A stretch of DNA of 45,642 bases, taken from positions 1 through 45,642 of the forward strand of contig CAXGOB010000040.1 of assembly GCA_964011275.1 (NCBI GenBank). The letters are read 5' to 3'. This DNA comes from UBA7328 sp002471345. Lineage in GTDB: Bacteria; Bacteroidota; Bacteroidia; Chitinophagales; Saprospiraceae. This document shows, piece after piece, positions 34,265 to 43,184 of this stretch. Below the pieces are notes generated by a model, which made no database searches, had not been told where the DNA came from, and saw only the letters and a program-made list of their open reading frames with translations. The position numbers and the translations under genes are program-made. Each line of letters opens with the position of its first letter. The first letter of the stretch is position 1.

Positions 34265-35329
34265 TCAAAATTCGCCTTGTTTTTCTTTCCACGAAGCAGC
34301 TAAGTGAATTACCCTTGAGTAACTTATCATTCCCTCTGTTACTCCATGACTTTTAAGGTATGAATCGTACAGAAAGTATCTCAACTTGGGCAATATATCA
34401 GGATATTTTTGAAGCTCCTTATAAATATTATCAAGATCAATTAGAATATCATTATGAAATTGTTCTTCATAAAACCGTTTATATCTAACTTGATTAGTTC
34501 GTCTTCCTGCTGATAATAGATATCTAAAATACCCAAGCCATCCACTATACTGTATACTCTTATTTTCTGAGTTAATACATCCCAGAAAGGCTGTGAAATT
34601 ACATGTGGACTCCTGCCCTATTCCGTAACCATGAGACATTTCATGCGCAAGAGTAAATGGCTTAGTTAGTGAATGTAGCCCCTTATCAATATGTCCTTCA
34701 GAAACAAAGGGCAAATAGACTCCGGCAGTACTCCAGATCAGTAGAATTCCTTTAGGATTTACTTCACGGACTCTAGCATTACCATTTACGGAGTATCCTA
34801 AGGATGGTAAAGTTTTAGCCAATGATAACCTGATATCACTTTCAACTTTTGAATGATTATAATCTGATTCTGTAAATGGGCGAAGTGCAAGCAAAGAATC
34901 ATGAACAAGTTGAATTTCGTCAAATAACCAATCCTCAGTGATTTCTATTTTAGGAAGGTTATTCTTTTTTTCAAAACTGATTCTTTTATAATTAAATGCC
35001 CAAAGCCAATAAAACAATATCATGATGAATGAAAGGAAAACCAGGCTATCTAAAACCAATGTTTTGACACCTTTCCAAATAAAGGGCAACCTGGATATTT
35101 TTCTCTTGAAATGTTTTAGATAAAAGATCAGTCCTATGAATAACAAGAGAGCTAATATGTAAATGTTTGGCCATGGCAATCTTCCTAGTGAAAAATCATG
35201 AACTCTTCTTACCCATTGAAAAATACCTTGACTGTATATATTCTCCACAAAGGCTGATTCATAAGGTAAATAGCTATTCAAAGAGAGCGTTAAAACTGCT
35301 AAAAGGATCAAACAAATTTTGAGTTTCAT
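34265..35329 (-). CDS. DUF3810 membrane protein with a zinc-metallopeptidase motif
   Basis: This 354-aa protein has three hydrophobic segments (about 1-20, 55-72, 92-112) followed by a soluble domain with HEMSH (229-233) and a Glu seven residues later (E240). This HExxH...E arrangement is the gluzincin-like zinc site, here in AHEMSHGYGIGQEST. DUF3810 is a Bacteroidota family of unknown substrate. A membrane-tethered peptidase facing the periplasm is the reasonable inference. It converges on the barrel gene with three bases between stops and stands 197 bases from trxA. Confidence 0.86.
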   Translation of the reverse strand: MKLKICLILLAVLTLSLNSYLPYESAFVENIYSQGIFQWVRRVHDFSLGRLPWPNIYILALLLFIGLIFYLKHFKRKISRLPFIWKGVKTLVLDSLVFLSFIMILFYWLWAFNYKRISFEKKNNLPKIEITEDWLFDEIQLVHDSLLALRPFTESDYNHSKVESDIRLSLAKTLPSLGYSVNGNARVREVNPKGILLIWSTAGVYLPFVSEGHIDKGLHSLTKPFTLAHEMSHGYGIGQESTCNFTAFLGCINSENKSIQYSGWLGYFRYLLSAGRRTNQVRYKRFYEEQFHNDILIDLDNIYKELQKYPDILPKLRYFLYDSYLKSHGVTEGMISYSRVIHLAASWKEKQGEF

Positions 35330-35446
35330 AAAAAATGATTCCGGTGGATTGAATAAATGTCTTTAATGAATTAAATAATGAGTCGAAATATGCATCTATT
35401 TAATATTCATATTACAAAATTGTAAATACCAAGACAAAAAGAACCT

Positions 35447-35454
35447 TATTTTTG
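35447..35454 (+). promoter_or_regulatory. -7 box of the trxA promoter
   Basis: TATTTTTG fits TAnnTTTG exactly. A TTG at 35420-35422 is a possible -33 element, though the 24-base gap is longer than usual. A start near 35461 would leave a leader of about 65 bases. Confidence 0.5.
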
Positions 35455-35526
35455 CACTTTTTATGGATGGCGCAACTTTAACTAAGCTATTCATGTTTAA
35501 GCATATAGACAATTAAAACGTAAGTA

Positions 35527-35841
35527 ATGGCTTTTGAATTCACAGACAAAAATTTCCAAGATGAAGCTCTAGCAGGGGGTGTATCAGTTGTAGACTTTTG
35601 GGCTGAATGGTGTGGACCATGTAGGCTCATAGGTCCTATCATTGATGACCTTTCTAAAGACTATGAAGGAAAAGTAAAAATAGGCAAAGTAAATGTTGAC
35701 CATAACCCTGAAATATCTACAAAGTATGGCGTAAGAAGTATTCCTACAATCTTATTTATCAAAGATGGCGAGGTAGTGGACAAACATGTGGGCACGGCTA
35801 CTAAATCAGCTCTAAACTCTAAAATAGAAGCTTTAGTCTAA
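35527..35841 (+). CDS. trxA: Thioredoxin
   Basis: A 104-aa cytoplasmic thioredoxin of standard length with the WCGPC active site (residues 28-32, in AEWCGPCRLIGPI), the cis-Pro loop RSIPTILF and the buried Asp of VVDFWAEWC. It reduces protein disulfides for ribonucleotide reductase, methionine sulfoxide reductase and peroxiredoxins, using NADPH through thioredoxin reductase. It is monocistronic, with its own promoter and a bidirectional terminator 20 bases after the stop. Confidence 0.96.
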   Translation: MAFEFTDKNFQDEALAGGVSVVDFWAEWCGPCRLIGPIIDDLSKDYEGKVKIGKVNVDHNPEISTKYGVRSIPTILFIKDGEVVDKHVGTATKSALNSKIEALV

Positions 35842-35861
35842 TTACCTTCTAAAGTAAAAAA

Positions 35862-35896
35862 AGCCCATTTCGGTATAAACGAAATGGGCTTTTTTT
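35862..35896. terminator. Bidirectional intrinsic terminator between trxA and the helicase gene
   Basis: AGCCCATTTCG (35862-35872) and CGAAATGGGCT (35880-35890) form a perfect 11-bp stem around a seven-base loop. It has Ts on the plus side and As on the opposite flank (Ts on the minus strand). It serves both converging genes. Confidence 0.93.
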
Positions 35897-35901
35897 ATGC
35901 C

Positions 35902-37413
35902 TCACATTTGCTTGCTTAATGCCAGTTTCAATTTTCTGGTATATTCTTCTTCTAACCAATGCCGATAATTCCTAGTACTATTTTCTACGAAATAACAATA
36001 CTTGGTTACTCTATGAGAGATTTCATCTTTTAAAAGTTTGCAAAGAGCTAATGCCTCCATAAAGTCCTCGCTATTTTCAACACATATACGAGTATGTTGA
36101 TTGATGGAATTATCAATTACAACAGATTTTCGTTCGCCACTTTTCTGCACTTTATTCATCTCGAAATGAATATCAAAATCTATATTTTCAGATTTGCTGA
36201 ACTTATCTCTTAGTGCTTTGGGCATTCTATAGACAAATCTGAATTCTATCTCTTCATCAGACAATAGGCTTTCTAGATATAGATGCGGAGATTTGAATAT
36301 CAATTTCCAATCTAATTCAGCAGTCCAAAGACCAAATCTATTGGTATTGTTTCCTAAATCAATTATGTCAAAAGTTGGCTTTCCTGGGAGGATTCTGGAT
36401 CCTCTTCCGATCATTTGATAATATAAAGCAGGAGATTTAGTAGCTCTATTAAGAATAATCGTTTCTATAGTAGGTTCATCAAATCCCGTAGTCAAAATAC
36501 TAACGGAAGAAATAATGGCTTTTGGATTCTCATGAAACCAAGTGAGGATTTCTTCTCTTTGTTTCCTAGTGTGCGTATTATCCAAATGTTTTATATCATA
36601 TCCCGCATTCTTAAAACTATAATAGACAGACTTACTGGTATCTATTCCATTATTAAAAATCAATGTTTTCTTCCCTTTAGCTTTTTCTTCATATGCCTTT
36701 ATAAGCTTAGATTGCATGAATACATTGGAGTAAAGTTCATCTGAAGATTTCACAGTGTAATCTCCATTCATTCCCAATTTTAGCGTCCCCAATTGAACAT
36801 CATAGATATAGGTGTTGGCTTTGGCTAGAAAACCATTGTCTATTAATTCTGATATTGGACTTCCTAAGATGAGATCATTGTATATTTCATACATTGGAAG
36901 TTTAATGTTAGAACTAAGCGGAGTAGCCGTCACTCCAAGAATAAAACAGTTTTTGAAGAAAGAAAATAATTTTCTGAAGGAGTTATAATGAGCCTCATCT
37001 ACAACTACAAGCCCTATATCTTCGACATTGAAAACATCATCTTGAAGTCTATTGTGAAGAGTTTCTACCATGGCAACGAAGCAAGTGTAATCCTTCTGAT
37101 CTGGGAGTTCCTTTACTTCGCTATTAATGATTTTGTTTTTGATTCCAAATTCACCTAACATTTTAGAGGTCTGCCTAGAAAGCTCTAGTCTATGCGTGAG
37201 AATGAGGACTTTCTTACCTTTCTCTTCAATATACCTTTTAGCTATTTCCGAGAAAATAACTGTTTTGCCTCCACCTGTAGGAAGCTGATACAAAAGATTA
37301 TAGTTCTCCTCTTCTTCTTTTATTCTGGTAAGTATTTTTCCGATATCACGCTCCTGATAGTCATAAAGCTTTTTCCCTTTAATCGGAGTAATCTCTAACG
37401 TCTCTTCAGTCAA
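35902..37413 (-). CDS. SF2 DEAD/DEAH-box helicase (XPB/SSL2-like)
   Basis: A 503-aa superfamily 2 helicase. Motif I is PTGGGKT (45-51), motif II VVDEAH (137-142), motif III GVTATP (160-165), and motif VI QMIGRGSRILPG about residue 335. The helicase core is followed by a C-terminal domain of about 120 residues (from about 375 on) that I do not recognise. Such stand-alone enzymes are common in Bacteroidota chromosomes, and unlike restriction systems no nuclease or methylase is adjacent. A general DNA/RNA repair or remodelling role is likely. It is monocistronic and shares the terminator with trxA. Confidence 0.88.
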   Translation of the reverse strand: MTEETLEITPIKGKKLYDYQERDIGKILTRIKEEEENYNLLYQLPTGGGKTVIFSEIAKRYIEEKGKKVLILTHRLELSRQTSKMLGEFGIKNKIINSEVKELPDQKDYTCFVAMVETLHNRLQDDVFNVEDIGLVVVDEAHYNSFRKLFSFFKNCFILGVTATPLSSNIKLPMYEIYNDLILGSPISELIDNGFLAKANTYIYDVQLGTLKLGMNGDYTVKSSDELYSNVFMQSKLIKAYEEKAKGKKTLIFNNGIDTSKSVYYSFKNAGYDIKHLDNTHTRKQREEILTWFHENPKAIISSVSILTTGFDEPTIETIILNRATKSPALYYQMIGRGSRILPGKPTFDIIDLGNNTNRFGLWTAELDWKLIFKSPHLYLESLLSDEEIEFRFVYRMPKALRDKFSKSENIDFDIHFEMNKVQKSGERKSVVIDNSINQHTRICVENSEDFMEALALCKLLKDEISHRVTKYCYFVENSTRNYRHWLEEEYTRKLKLALSKQM

Positions 37414-37586
37414 ATTATCTGTTTTCTATTCACAAAAAAATGCATATCACATCTTAACGTTATAAAGACAGAAAGTGTTATGAAAATTCGAAGAAGTATT
37501 AATTTATTTTATGATATGTGCAAACAGGTCAAAAATTATGTCAATAACCATATCTCTCAAAACACAAATACCGTTACATTTAAACT

Positions 37587-38501
37587 ATGAGCTACTTTGA
37601 TGATTTTGATCTAAAGCAAGTAGAAAACCTGGAGTTATACGCAAAACAAGTTGTTGAAGGTTTTCTAATTGGATTACATAAAAGTCCATTTCATGGATTT
37701 TCTGTAGAATTTGCTGAACACCGTCTTTATAATCCTGGTGAAAGCACTAAAAATATAGATTGGAAAGTTTACGCAAGAACAGACAAACTTTTCACAAAAA
37801 AGTATGAAGAAGAAACTAATCTTCGCTGTCAGATATTGATAGATACTTCATCTAGTATGTATTTCCCTAAGGATCATAAGGGGATCAATAAACTTCAGTA
37901 TTCCTCACTTGCTGCAGCCTCTTTAATGAACCTGCTCAAGAGACAGAGAGATGCTTTTGGTCTTAGTCTTTTTGATACTTCCTTGTCTATACATAGTCAT
38001 TCTAAGTCGAGCACTTCTCATTATCAGTTGTTGTTGAGCTATTTGGACAAATTGATAAAAGAAGATGAACTGAATAAAATGACTGCATCAGCTGATGCAA
38101 TTCATCAAGTTGCAGATAGAATACACAGGAGATCTTTGGTAGTTATTTTTAGCGATATGCTCGAAAACGTTGACGATTCATCACACTTATTTTCAGCATT
38201 ACAGCATTTGAAATATAATAAGCATGAAGTAATTTTGTTTCATGTAAAAGATAAGAGTCTTGAGGAAGATTTTGAGTTCAGCAATAGGCCTTATGAGTTC
38301 ATAGATATGGAAACAGGTGAGAAAATAAAACTTCAATCAAACCAGCTCAAAGAACAGTATGTAGCCAAAATGAAAGCTAAAAAAGAAGAAATGACCAACA
38401 AATGTCTTCAATATAATATTGACTATGTCGATGCAGATATTAATGATGGCTTCGTATCCGTGCTTCAAAAATATTTAGTCAAAAGATCAAAAATGATTTA
38501 G
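37587..38501 (+). CDS. DUF58 / von Willebrand factor A-like protein
   Basis: The 304-aa protein has the DUF58 signature YNPGESTKNIDWKVYART (48-65) and a VWA-type metal-ion-dependent adhesion site DTSSSM (about 88-93). DUF58 proteins typically pair with a MoxR AAA+ ATPase in protein-complex assembly or aerotolerance (BatA-type) operons. No MoxR gene is beside it here; the gene starts a plus-strand run leading to PPK2. The 32-base gap to the next gene allows co-transcription. An imperfect -7 box (TACATTTA) lies just before the start. Confidence 0.86.
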   Translation: MSYFDDFDLKQVENLELYAKQVVEGFLIGLHKSPFHGFSVEFAEHRLYNPGESTKNIDWKVYARTDKLFTKKYEEETNLRCQILIDTSSSMYFPKDHKGINKLQYSSLAAASLMNLLKRQRDAFGLSLFDTSLSIHSHSKSSTSHYQLLLSYLDKLIKEDELNKMTASADAIHQVADRIHRRSLVVIFSDMLENVDDSSHLFSALQHLKYNKHEVILFHVKDKSLEEDFEFSNRPYEFIDMETGEKIKLQSNQLKEQYVAKMKAKKEEMTNKCLQYNIDYVDADINDGFVSVLQKYLVKRSKMI

Positions 38502-38533
38502 ACTTTATTTATAAGCGATTCAAAATAAGAACA

Positions 38534-39292
38534 ATGCCACGCGAACTACGACTATCAGAAATCAGTACTCGTTCACCTGAAGAACTCGAAAAAGATCATG
38601 TAGAAAAGGAATATGATGAGATTACATCAGAAATAGCCGACTTGCAGTACAAACTCAAAGCAGAGGGAAAGAATAATCTTTTGATCATTTTTCAAGGAAT
38701 GGATGCAAGTGGAAAGGATGGTGCGACTCATAAAGTATTCAAAAAATGCGGAGTTTCTGGAGTGCAAACTTATTCCTTCAAAAAGCCAACAGATAAAGAA
38801 TTTGCTCATGATTTTCTTTGGAGAGTACATAAGCTAACTCCTGGCAAAGGAGAAGTTGTCATTTTTAACAGATCTCATTATGAAGACATCCTAATCCAGA
38901 GAGTACATAACTGGATAGATGAAGAAAGAGTAAATGCTCGGGTAAATGCTATAAATGCTTTTGAAGAATTATTAGTGAAAGACAATAACACTACTATCCT
39001 CAAATTCTATATGCACATCTCAGAAGAGCGACAAAGAGAGAAGCTGCAAGAGAGAATAGATGTCCCAAGAAAAAATTGGAAGCACAAAGATGCTGATTGG
39101 GAAGAAAGGAAGCTTTGGAAAGACTATATGAGTTGTTATGAAGATGCAATAGATAGGTGTAATAAGGTGCCTTGGATAATTGTCCCATGCGATCAAAGGT
39201 GGTATAGAAATTATTTTGTAGCAAAGAAGGTTTATGCTGCGCTCAAAAAGTTAGACCCACAATTGCCTCCAATTGAAAAACCTAATGGATAA
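38534..39292 (+). CDS. Polyphosphate kinase 2 (PPK2) family phosphotransferase
   Basis: This 252-aa enzyme has a P-loop GMDASGKDGATH (55-66), a lid-type segment KKPTDKEFAHDFLWR (83-97) and FNRSHYEDIL (111-120) typical of PPK2. These enzymes transfer phosphate between polyphosphate and nucleotides. The short single-domain form fits class I or III (ADP- or AMP-phosphorylating). Which nucleotide is used cannot be read from sequence. Its last codons overlap the S4 gene by eight bases (ATG within GGATAA), and a sugar kinase and phosphofructokinase follow, suggesting ties to phosphoryl-donor metabolism. Confidence 0.92.
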   Translation: MPRELRLSEISTRSPEELEKDHVEKEYDEITSEIADLQYKLKAEGKNNLLIIFQGMDASGKDGATHKVFKKCGVSGVQTYSFKKPTDKEFAHDFLWRVHKLTPGKGEVVIFNRSHYEDILIQRVHNWIDEERVNARVNAINAFEELLVKDNNTTILKFYMHISEERQREKLQERIDVPRKNWKHKDADWEERKLWKDYMSCYEDAIDRCNKVPWIIVPCDQRWYRNYFVAKKVYAALKKLDPQLPPIEKPNG

Positions 39293-39686
39293 GTTAAGAA
39301 TAGATAAATGGCTTTGGAGTGTCAGAATTTTTAAAACTCGCACTCTTGCCTCAAATGAATGCAGAGGTGGTAGTGTGACTCTTCATGGCAAAAAGGCTAA
39401 ACCTTCTACTGGAGTAAGCATTGATGATCTGTTAGTGGTATCAAAGAATGGTTTCAACTTACAATTTAAAGTTTTGAAACTTATTGATAAGCGGGTATCC
39501 GCACCTTTGGCTGAAGTATGTTATGAAAACCTCACGACAGAAGAAGAGATGAACAAATTCAAGGATTGGCATATTGGAAAAGGTAAATCTGAAAGAAGAG
39601 AACCAGGAAGTGGAAGACCTACGAAAAAAGAAAGAAGGGAAATAGATCTTTTCAAAGATGATTTAGAATATGGTATTGAACTTTAA
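39285..39686 (+). CDS. RNA-binding S4 domain protein (Hsp15-like)
   Basis: From the ATG at 39285 the product is 133 aa. It opens with the S4 alpha-L motif (LRIDKWLWSVRIFKTR, GGSVTLHGKKAKPS) of Hsp15/YrfH-like proteins that bind stalled 50S subunits with nascent chains. A basic tail rich in Arg/Lys (KSERREPGSGRPTKKERRE) follows. A TTG start at 39273 would add four residues and is less likely, since ATG is tightly overlapped with the PPK2 stop. It is probably co-transcribed with its neighbours but not functionally tied to them. Confidence 0.88.
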   Translation: MDKLRIDKWLWSVRIFKTRTLASNECRGGSVTLHGKKAKPSTGVSIDDLLVVSKNGFNLQFKVLKLIDKRVSAPLAEVCYENLTTEEEMNKFKDWHIGKGKSERREPGSGRPTKKERREIDLFKDDLEYGIEL

Positions 39687-39697
39687 TTCTGGCGATA

Positions 39698-40525
39698 GTG
39701 AAGTTAATATTTGATTGCGGCTCTACAAAGTGCACCATTGTTCACACTAGTACAAAGAATGAGTATATAGACCATACCACTGTTGAAGGATTTAATCCAG
39801 TTCTTCATACATCAATTGAAAGTGCTACATACAATCATTTTTATTCATTACTATCTGGACGTTTCTTTGATATTAATACAATAGTCTATTGTGGGGCCGG
39901 ATGTATAAATAAAAACACAAACTCACAAGTTCAAAAAGGACTTCTGAAGATCTTCCCTGAGTCAAAAGTTGATATCTATTCTGACTTAGAATTCTTAGGC
40001 CATATTTTGGAGATAAATGAAAGATCCATTATTGGCATATTAGGAACAGGGAGTAATTCAGGACTTTGGGATAAGAATAGAATTGTAAAAAACAATATTT
40101 CAGGTGGTTATCTACTTGGAGATGAAGGAAGTGCATACGTTTTAGGTAAAAAACTTCTGATCAATTATCTCAGGGGAAATTTAAATTCAACATCATCACA
40201 TTTAATTGAAAATAAAATCAATCTCAACCAAAATCAAATAATTCAGGAGATCTATTCTACATCTTTTCCCAATAGACTAATTGCTTCATATGCGGCTTTG
40301 TTTCCTCATATTGATGATCCAATGAAAGATGAGATATTAAATGATTCTTTTGGTGAGTACATAGAAAAAAGGATTCTTCCGCTCTCTGATGGTGTCTCCA
40401 TAATCCATCTTTTCGGATCTGTAGCCTATTTTAACCTGCAATACCTCAAACCACTTTTGGAAAAGGTAAATTTGCAAATAGGCTTAATATCTAGAGGTCC
40501 TTTAGACCTTTTTATTAATAAGTAG
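39698..40525 (+). CDS. BadF/BcrA-type ATPase, N-acetylglucosamine-kinase-like
   Basis: A 275-aa ASKHA-fold kinase with phosphate-1 loop FDCGSTKC (residues 5-12) and the phosphate-2 region GILGTGSNSG near residue 113, plus the family GGYLLGDEGSAYVLGKK. Such proteins phosphorylate amino sugars or, in BadF-like cases, activate radical enzymes. The size and motifs favour an N-acetylglucosamine or related sugar kinase. The start is GTG, 11 bases after the S4 stop. The pfkA gene begins eight bases downstream, consistent with feeding hexose phosphates into glycolysis. Confidence 0.82.
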   Translation: MKLIFDCGSTKCTIVHTSTKNEYIDHTTVEGFNPVLHTSIESATYNHFYSLLSGRFFDINTIVYCGAGCINKNTNSQVQKGLLKIFPESKVDIYSDLEFLGHILEINERSIIGILGTGSNSGLWDKNRIVKNNISGGYLLGDEGSAYVLGKKLLINYLRGNLNSTSSHLIENKINLNQNQIIQEIYSTSFPNRLIASYAALFPHIDDPMKDEILNDSFGEYIEKRILPLSDGVSIIHLFGSVAYFNLQYLKPLLEKVNLQIGLISRGPLDLFINK

Positions 40526-40533
40526 AAGAGTGT

Positions 40534-41514
40534 ATGACAAAGGAAATTAAAAAGATCGGCGTATTCACATCAGGTGGTGACGCTCCAGGTATGAATGCGG
40601 CTGTGAGAGCTGTAGTTAGGACTGCAAAATACTATGACATTGGAGTGGCCGCTATATATCAAGGTTATAAAGGCATGGTAGAGGGGAATATCCAACCTCT
40701 ATCTACGAGGTCCGTTGCCAACATCATCCAACGAGGTGGTACTGTGCTGAAAACAGCACGTTCTGAAGAATTCCGAAATCGAGATGGAAGAATGCAAGCA
40801 TATGAAAATCTTAAAGATCAAAAGATAGATGCATGCATAGTAATTGGTGGTGATGGGAGTTATACAGGTGCTAATATCTTCACATCAGAGTATGACATTC
40901 CTTTTATTGGATTACCAGGTACTATCGATAATGATATCTATGGTACTGATTTGACTATTGGATTTGATACTGCGGTAAATACAGCAATGGAAGCGATTGA
41001 TAAAATCAGAGATACGGGAAGTTCTCATGATAGATTGTTCTTCATTGAGGTCATGGGAAGACATGCCGGCTATATTGCTCTTCATACAGGTATAGGTGCT
41101 GGAGCTTCTACTATTTTTATTCCTGAAACAGTCACCCCCATTGAGAAGTTGATTGAAAAACTTAATCGATCTTCAAAGAGTAATAAGCTCTTTAATATGG
41201 TAGTTGTTGCTGAAGGCAATGAAAATGGAGATGCCATGACTATTGCAAAGAAGGTGAAAGAACATTATGGGTATGAAGCACGAGTGACCATATTGGGTCA
41301 CTTGCAGCGTGGAGGTTCTCCAACTTCAGTTGATAGGGTTCTAGCAACTAGGCTTGGCTATTCTGCTGTAAAATGTCTTGTAGAGGGAGACCGGAATATA
41401 GCTTTAGGCATAATAAATGACAAACTAGAAAAAACGTCCTTTGCTGATGCTATATCAAAGAAGAAAGATATAAATAAGGATCTGCTCGACATGGCCAATA
41501 TCCTCTCGCTCTAG
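40534..41514 (+). CDS. pfkA: 6-phosphofructokinase
   Basis: This 326-aa enzyme is near the usual length. The ATP site is GVFTSGGDAPGMNAAVR (9-25) and GGDGSYTGA (105-113), and the catalytic loop PGTIDNDI (D132 general base) is followed by a Gly typical of ATP-using PFKs and not PPi-using ones. HRLFFIEVMGRHAGYIA-like and GHLQRGG complete the fructose-6-phosphate site. It commits fructose-6-phosphate to glycolysis. It closes the run with the sugar kinase, S4 and PPK2 genes. A terminator is not obvious in the 54 bases downstream. Confidence 0.96.
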   Translation: MTKEIKKIGVFTSGGDAPGMNAAVRAVVRTAKYYDIGVAAIYQGYKGMVEGNIQPLSTRSVANIIQRGGTVLKTARSEEFRNRDGRMQAYENLKDQKIDACIVIGGDGSYTGANIFTSEYDIPFIGLPGTIDNDIYGTDLTIGFDTAVNTAMEAIDKIRDTGSSHDRLFFIEVMGRHAGYIALHTGIGAGASTIFIPETVTPIEKLIEKLNRSSKSNKLFNMVVVAEGNENGDAMTIAKKVKEHYGYEARVTILGHLQRGGSPTSVDRVLATRLGYSAVKCLVEGDRNIALGIINDKLEKTSFADAISKKKDINKDLLDMANILSL

Positions 41515-41568
41515 TCTATTAGAATCAAAAATTGAAATAATACTCCAGTCTAGAATTGACAAAGGAGT

Positions 41569-41835
41569 TTATATTGGAAGTTTAATTTTATTCTTGAGCC
41601 ATCTGTGATAGATGTAAAGGAATAAAACTGCGCCCAATGTTGCTACAATTAATTTTCCAAAGAAACCATATCCAATAAGTCCTCTCATATGAATAGTGCG
41701 AAGTAAAAATCCGCCAAGAAATGATCCAGCTATCCCTATGATAAACGATGAAATCCAACCTGGATCTTCATTTTGTGGGGTTATACCTTTAGCTATTGCT
41801 CCTGCTAGAAACCCAATAATTAAAAAAGAAATCAT
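41569..41835 (-). CDS. GlsB/YeaQ/YmgE-family stress membrane protein
   Basis: An 88-aa integral membrane protein with three hydrophobic helices and the family's Gly-rich pattern (MISFLIIGFLAGAIAKGI; WISSFIIGIAGSFLGGFL). These small proteins are often labelled transglycosylase-associated and rise in stationary or acid stress in other bacteria, without a settled function. It stands alone between pfkA and the sulfur transporter genes. Confidence 0.85.
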   Translation of the reverse strand: MISFLIIGFLAGAIAKGITPQNEDPGWISSFIIGIAGSFLGGFLLRTIHMRGLIGYGFFGKLIVATLGAVLFLYIYHRWLKNKIKLPI

Positions 41836-41981
41836 AATTCACATTTTATTTTTTCCAATATATCTCAAAAGGATCAAAAACCAGATATTATTTCGATAAT
41901 CGTAGAGAATTTTTCTCCCAATTCTAAGTATTCGTCGTATAGGCAGTATATACTCTTTGTATTATAATTGTTTTTACACTT

Positions 41982-42395
41982 CTAATGAGGCAGTTTTGAT
42001 TTCAAGACACCATAACAAAAAGCCCCAAACATCGCACTTAGAATAACAGCCAGAATGACTAAGTTTCCATGGCCAAAAAGAACATATAGAGGTCCAGGAC
42101 ATGCTCCTGTCATGGCCCAACCTAGGCCAAAAAGAGTACCACCTAGAATACTTGCTTTATAAGTCTGTGGTTTATCTTTAAATGAAATCAATTCTCCATC
42201 AGCGCCAAAAACTGGCTTTGATTTAAAAAGAAGATGAATAACCACACCACTGATCACTGCTACACCTATAATACCATACATATGAAAGCTATCAAATCTG
42301 AACATCTCTTGTATTCTGTACCAGGAAATCGCTTCAGATTTAGTCATCACTATTCCGAAAAGAACGCCAACTAATGAAAATCTTAATAATCTCAT
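41982..42395 (-). CDS. DUF6691 / YeeE-YedE C-terminal-half sulfur transporter protein
   Basis: A 137-aa protein with four hydrophobic helices. It carries the conserved Cys loop MTGACPGPLYVLFGHG, matching the thiosulfate transporter TsuA/YeeE where such cysteines relay thiosulfate. DUF6691 proteins are the second half of a two-gene YeeE/YedE unit. The partner half begins 11 bases upstream, so the two are co-transcribed. The pair likely moves thiosulfate or another sulfur anion across the inner membrane. Confidence 0.85.
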   Translation of the reverse strand: MRLLRFSLVGVLFGIVMTKSEAISWYRIQEMFRFDSFHMYGIIGVAVISGVVIHLLFKSKPVFGADGELISFKDKPQTYKASILGGTLFGLGWAMTGACPGPLYVLFGHGNLVILAVILSAMFGAFCYGVLKSKLPH

Positions 42396-42406
42396 TTGAT
42401 CTTATA

Positions 42407-42993
42407 TTAAAGGTTTAGAATGATAGGCATTAGATAATGTGTCATTATCAATCCGCCAATGAAAAATCCAATCACAGCCACCAAGGATGGCATTTGAAGA
42501 TTTGATAGGCCTGTTATGGCATGGCCCGATGTGCACCCTCCAGCCCATCTTGTCCCAAATCCTATTAAAAATCCACCTCCTATCATAATAACAAAACCGG
42601 AAAGGGTTTGCAGATTTTCAAATGTGAATATTTCCTGGGGAATAAAATGTGTGGTACCAATATCTTGAGGAACATTAATAGATAATTGTTGTAGTGCCAC
42701 TATTGTTTCCGCACTGATGGCAGAACTTGTACCAGAATTTAAAAAATTAAAAGCTAAGTACCCACCTATCATTGAGCCAAGAACAAAGACAAACAGCCAA
42801 TCATGACTTTTCCAGTCATAATTGAAGTATTCAATTTTTTCCCAGCTCCTAATACACTGCAAGCAGCTTTAAAACTAGATGAAACACCAAACTGTTTTCC
42901 TAATAATATTAATAGCAACATTACAAATGCAATTGCAATTCCTGAAGGAAACCAATGCCAGGGTTGACTTAAAAAATCAACTATAGTCTTCAT
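42407..42993 (-). pseudogene. YeeE/YedE N-terminal-half sulfur transporter, split by a frameshift
   Basis: Two overlapping frames form one protein of about 195 aa. The first (42993 down) reads QPWHWFPSGIAIAF and VSSSFKAACSVLGAGKK, then runs into unrelated residues. The second resumes at KIEYFNYDWKSHDWLFVF and ends with TRWAGGCTSGHAITGLSNL, the partner Cys motif. The switch is at an A6 run on the minus strand (42840-42835); one extra A, or a -1 ribosomal slip, restores the frame. A good -7 box (TATATTTG) sits 30 bases upstream, and its partner gene is intact. So this is mutation, sequencing error or recoding. Confidence 0.78.
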
Positions 42994-43023
42994 TTGATTT
43001 GATTTTTATCATTTACTATGTCA

Positions 43024-43057
43024 CAAATATATAATGAGATAACTAGTGTAGAGTCAA
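43024..43057 (-). promoter_or_regulatory. Promoter of the YeeE/YedE pair
   Basis: On the minus strand TTG (43057-43055) is followed after 23 bases by TATATTTG (43031-43024), a perfect -7 box. A start near 43017 gives a leader of about 24 bases before the ATG at 42993. Confidence 0.55.
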
Positions 43058-43184
43058 TTCCCTTATCTTATCAGTGTTACAAGGGTTACTTAATCCAAAT
43101 ATTTTATTTAACACATTGATTTAAAATTATTTACGCATTACGAATAATTGTAATATATTAGCGTCCTGATGATAATAGAACTTT

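Noticed and set aside
35902..37413. DEAD/DEAH helicase as part of a defence or restriction system
   Set aside because: No nuclease, methylase or defence partner is nearby; the gene is monocistronic, flanked by trxA and DUF58, and the stand-alone form is common in Bacteroidota chromosomes.
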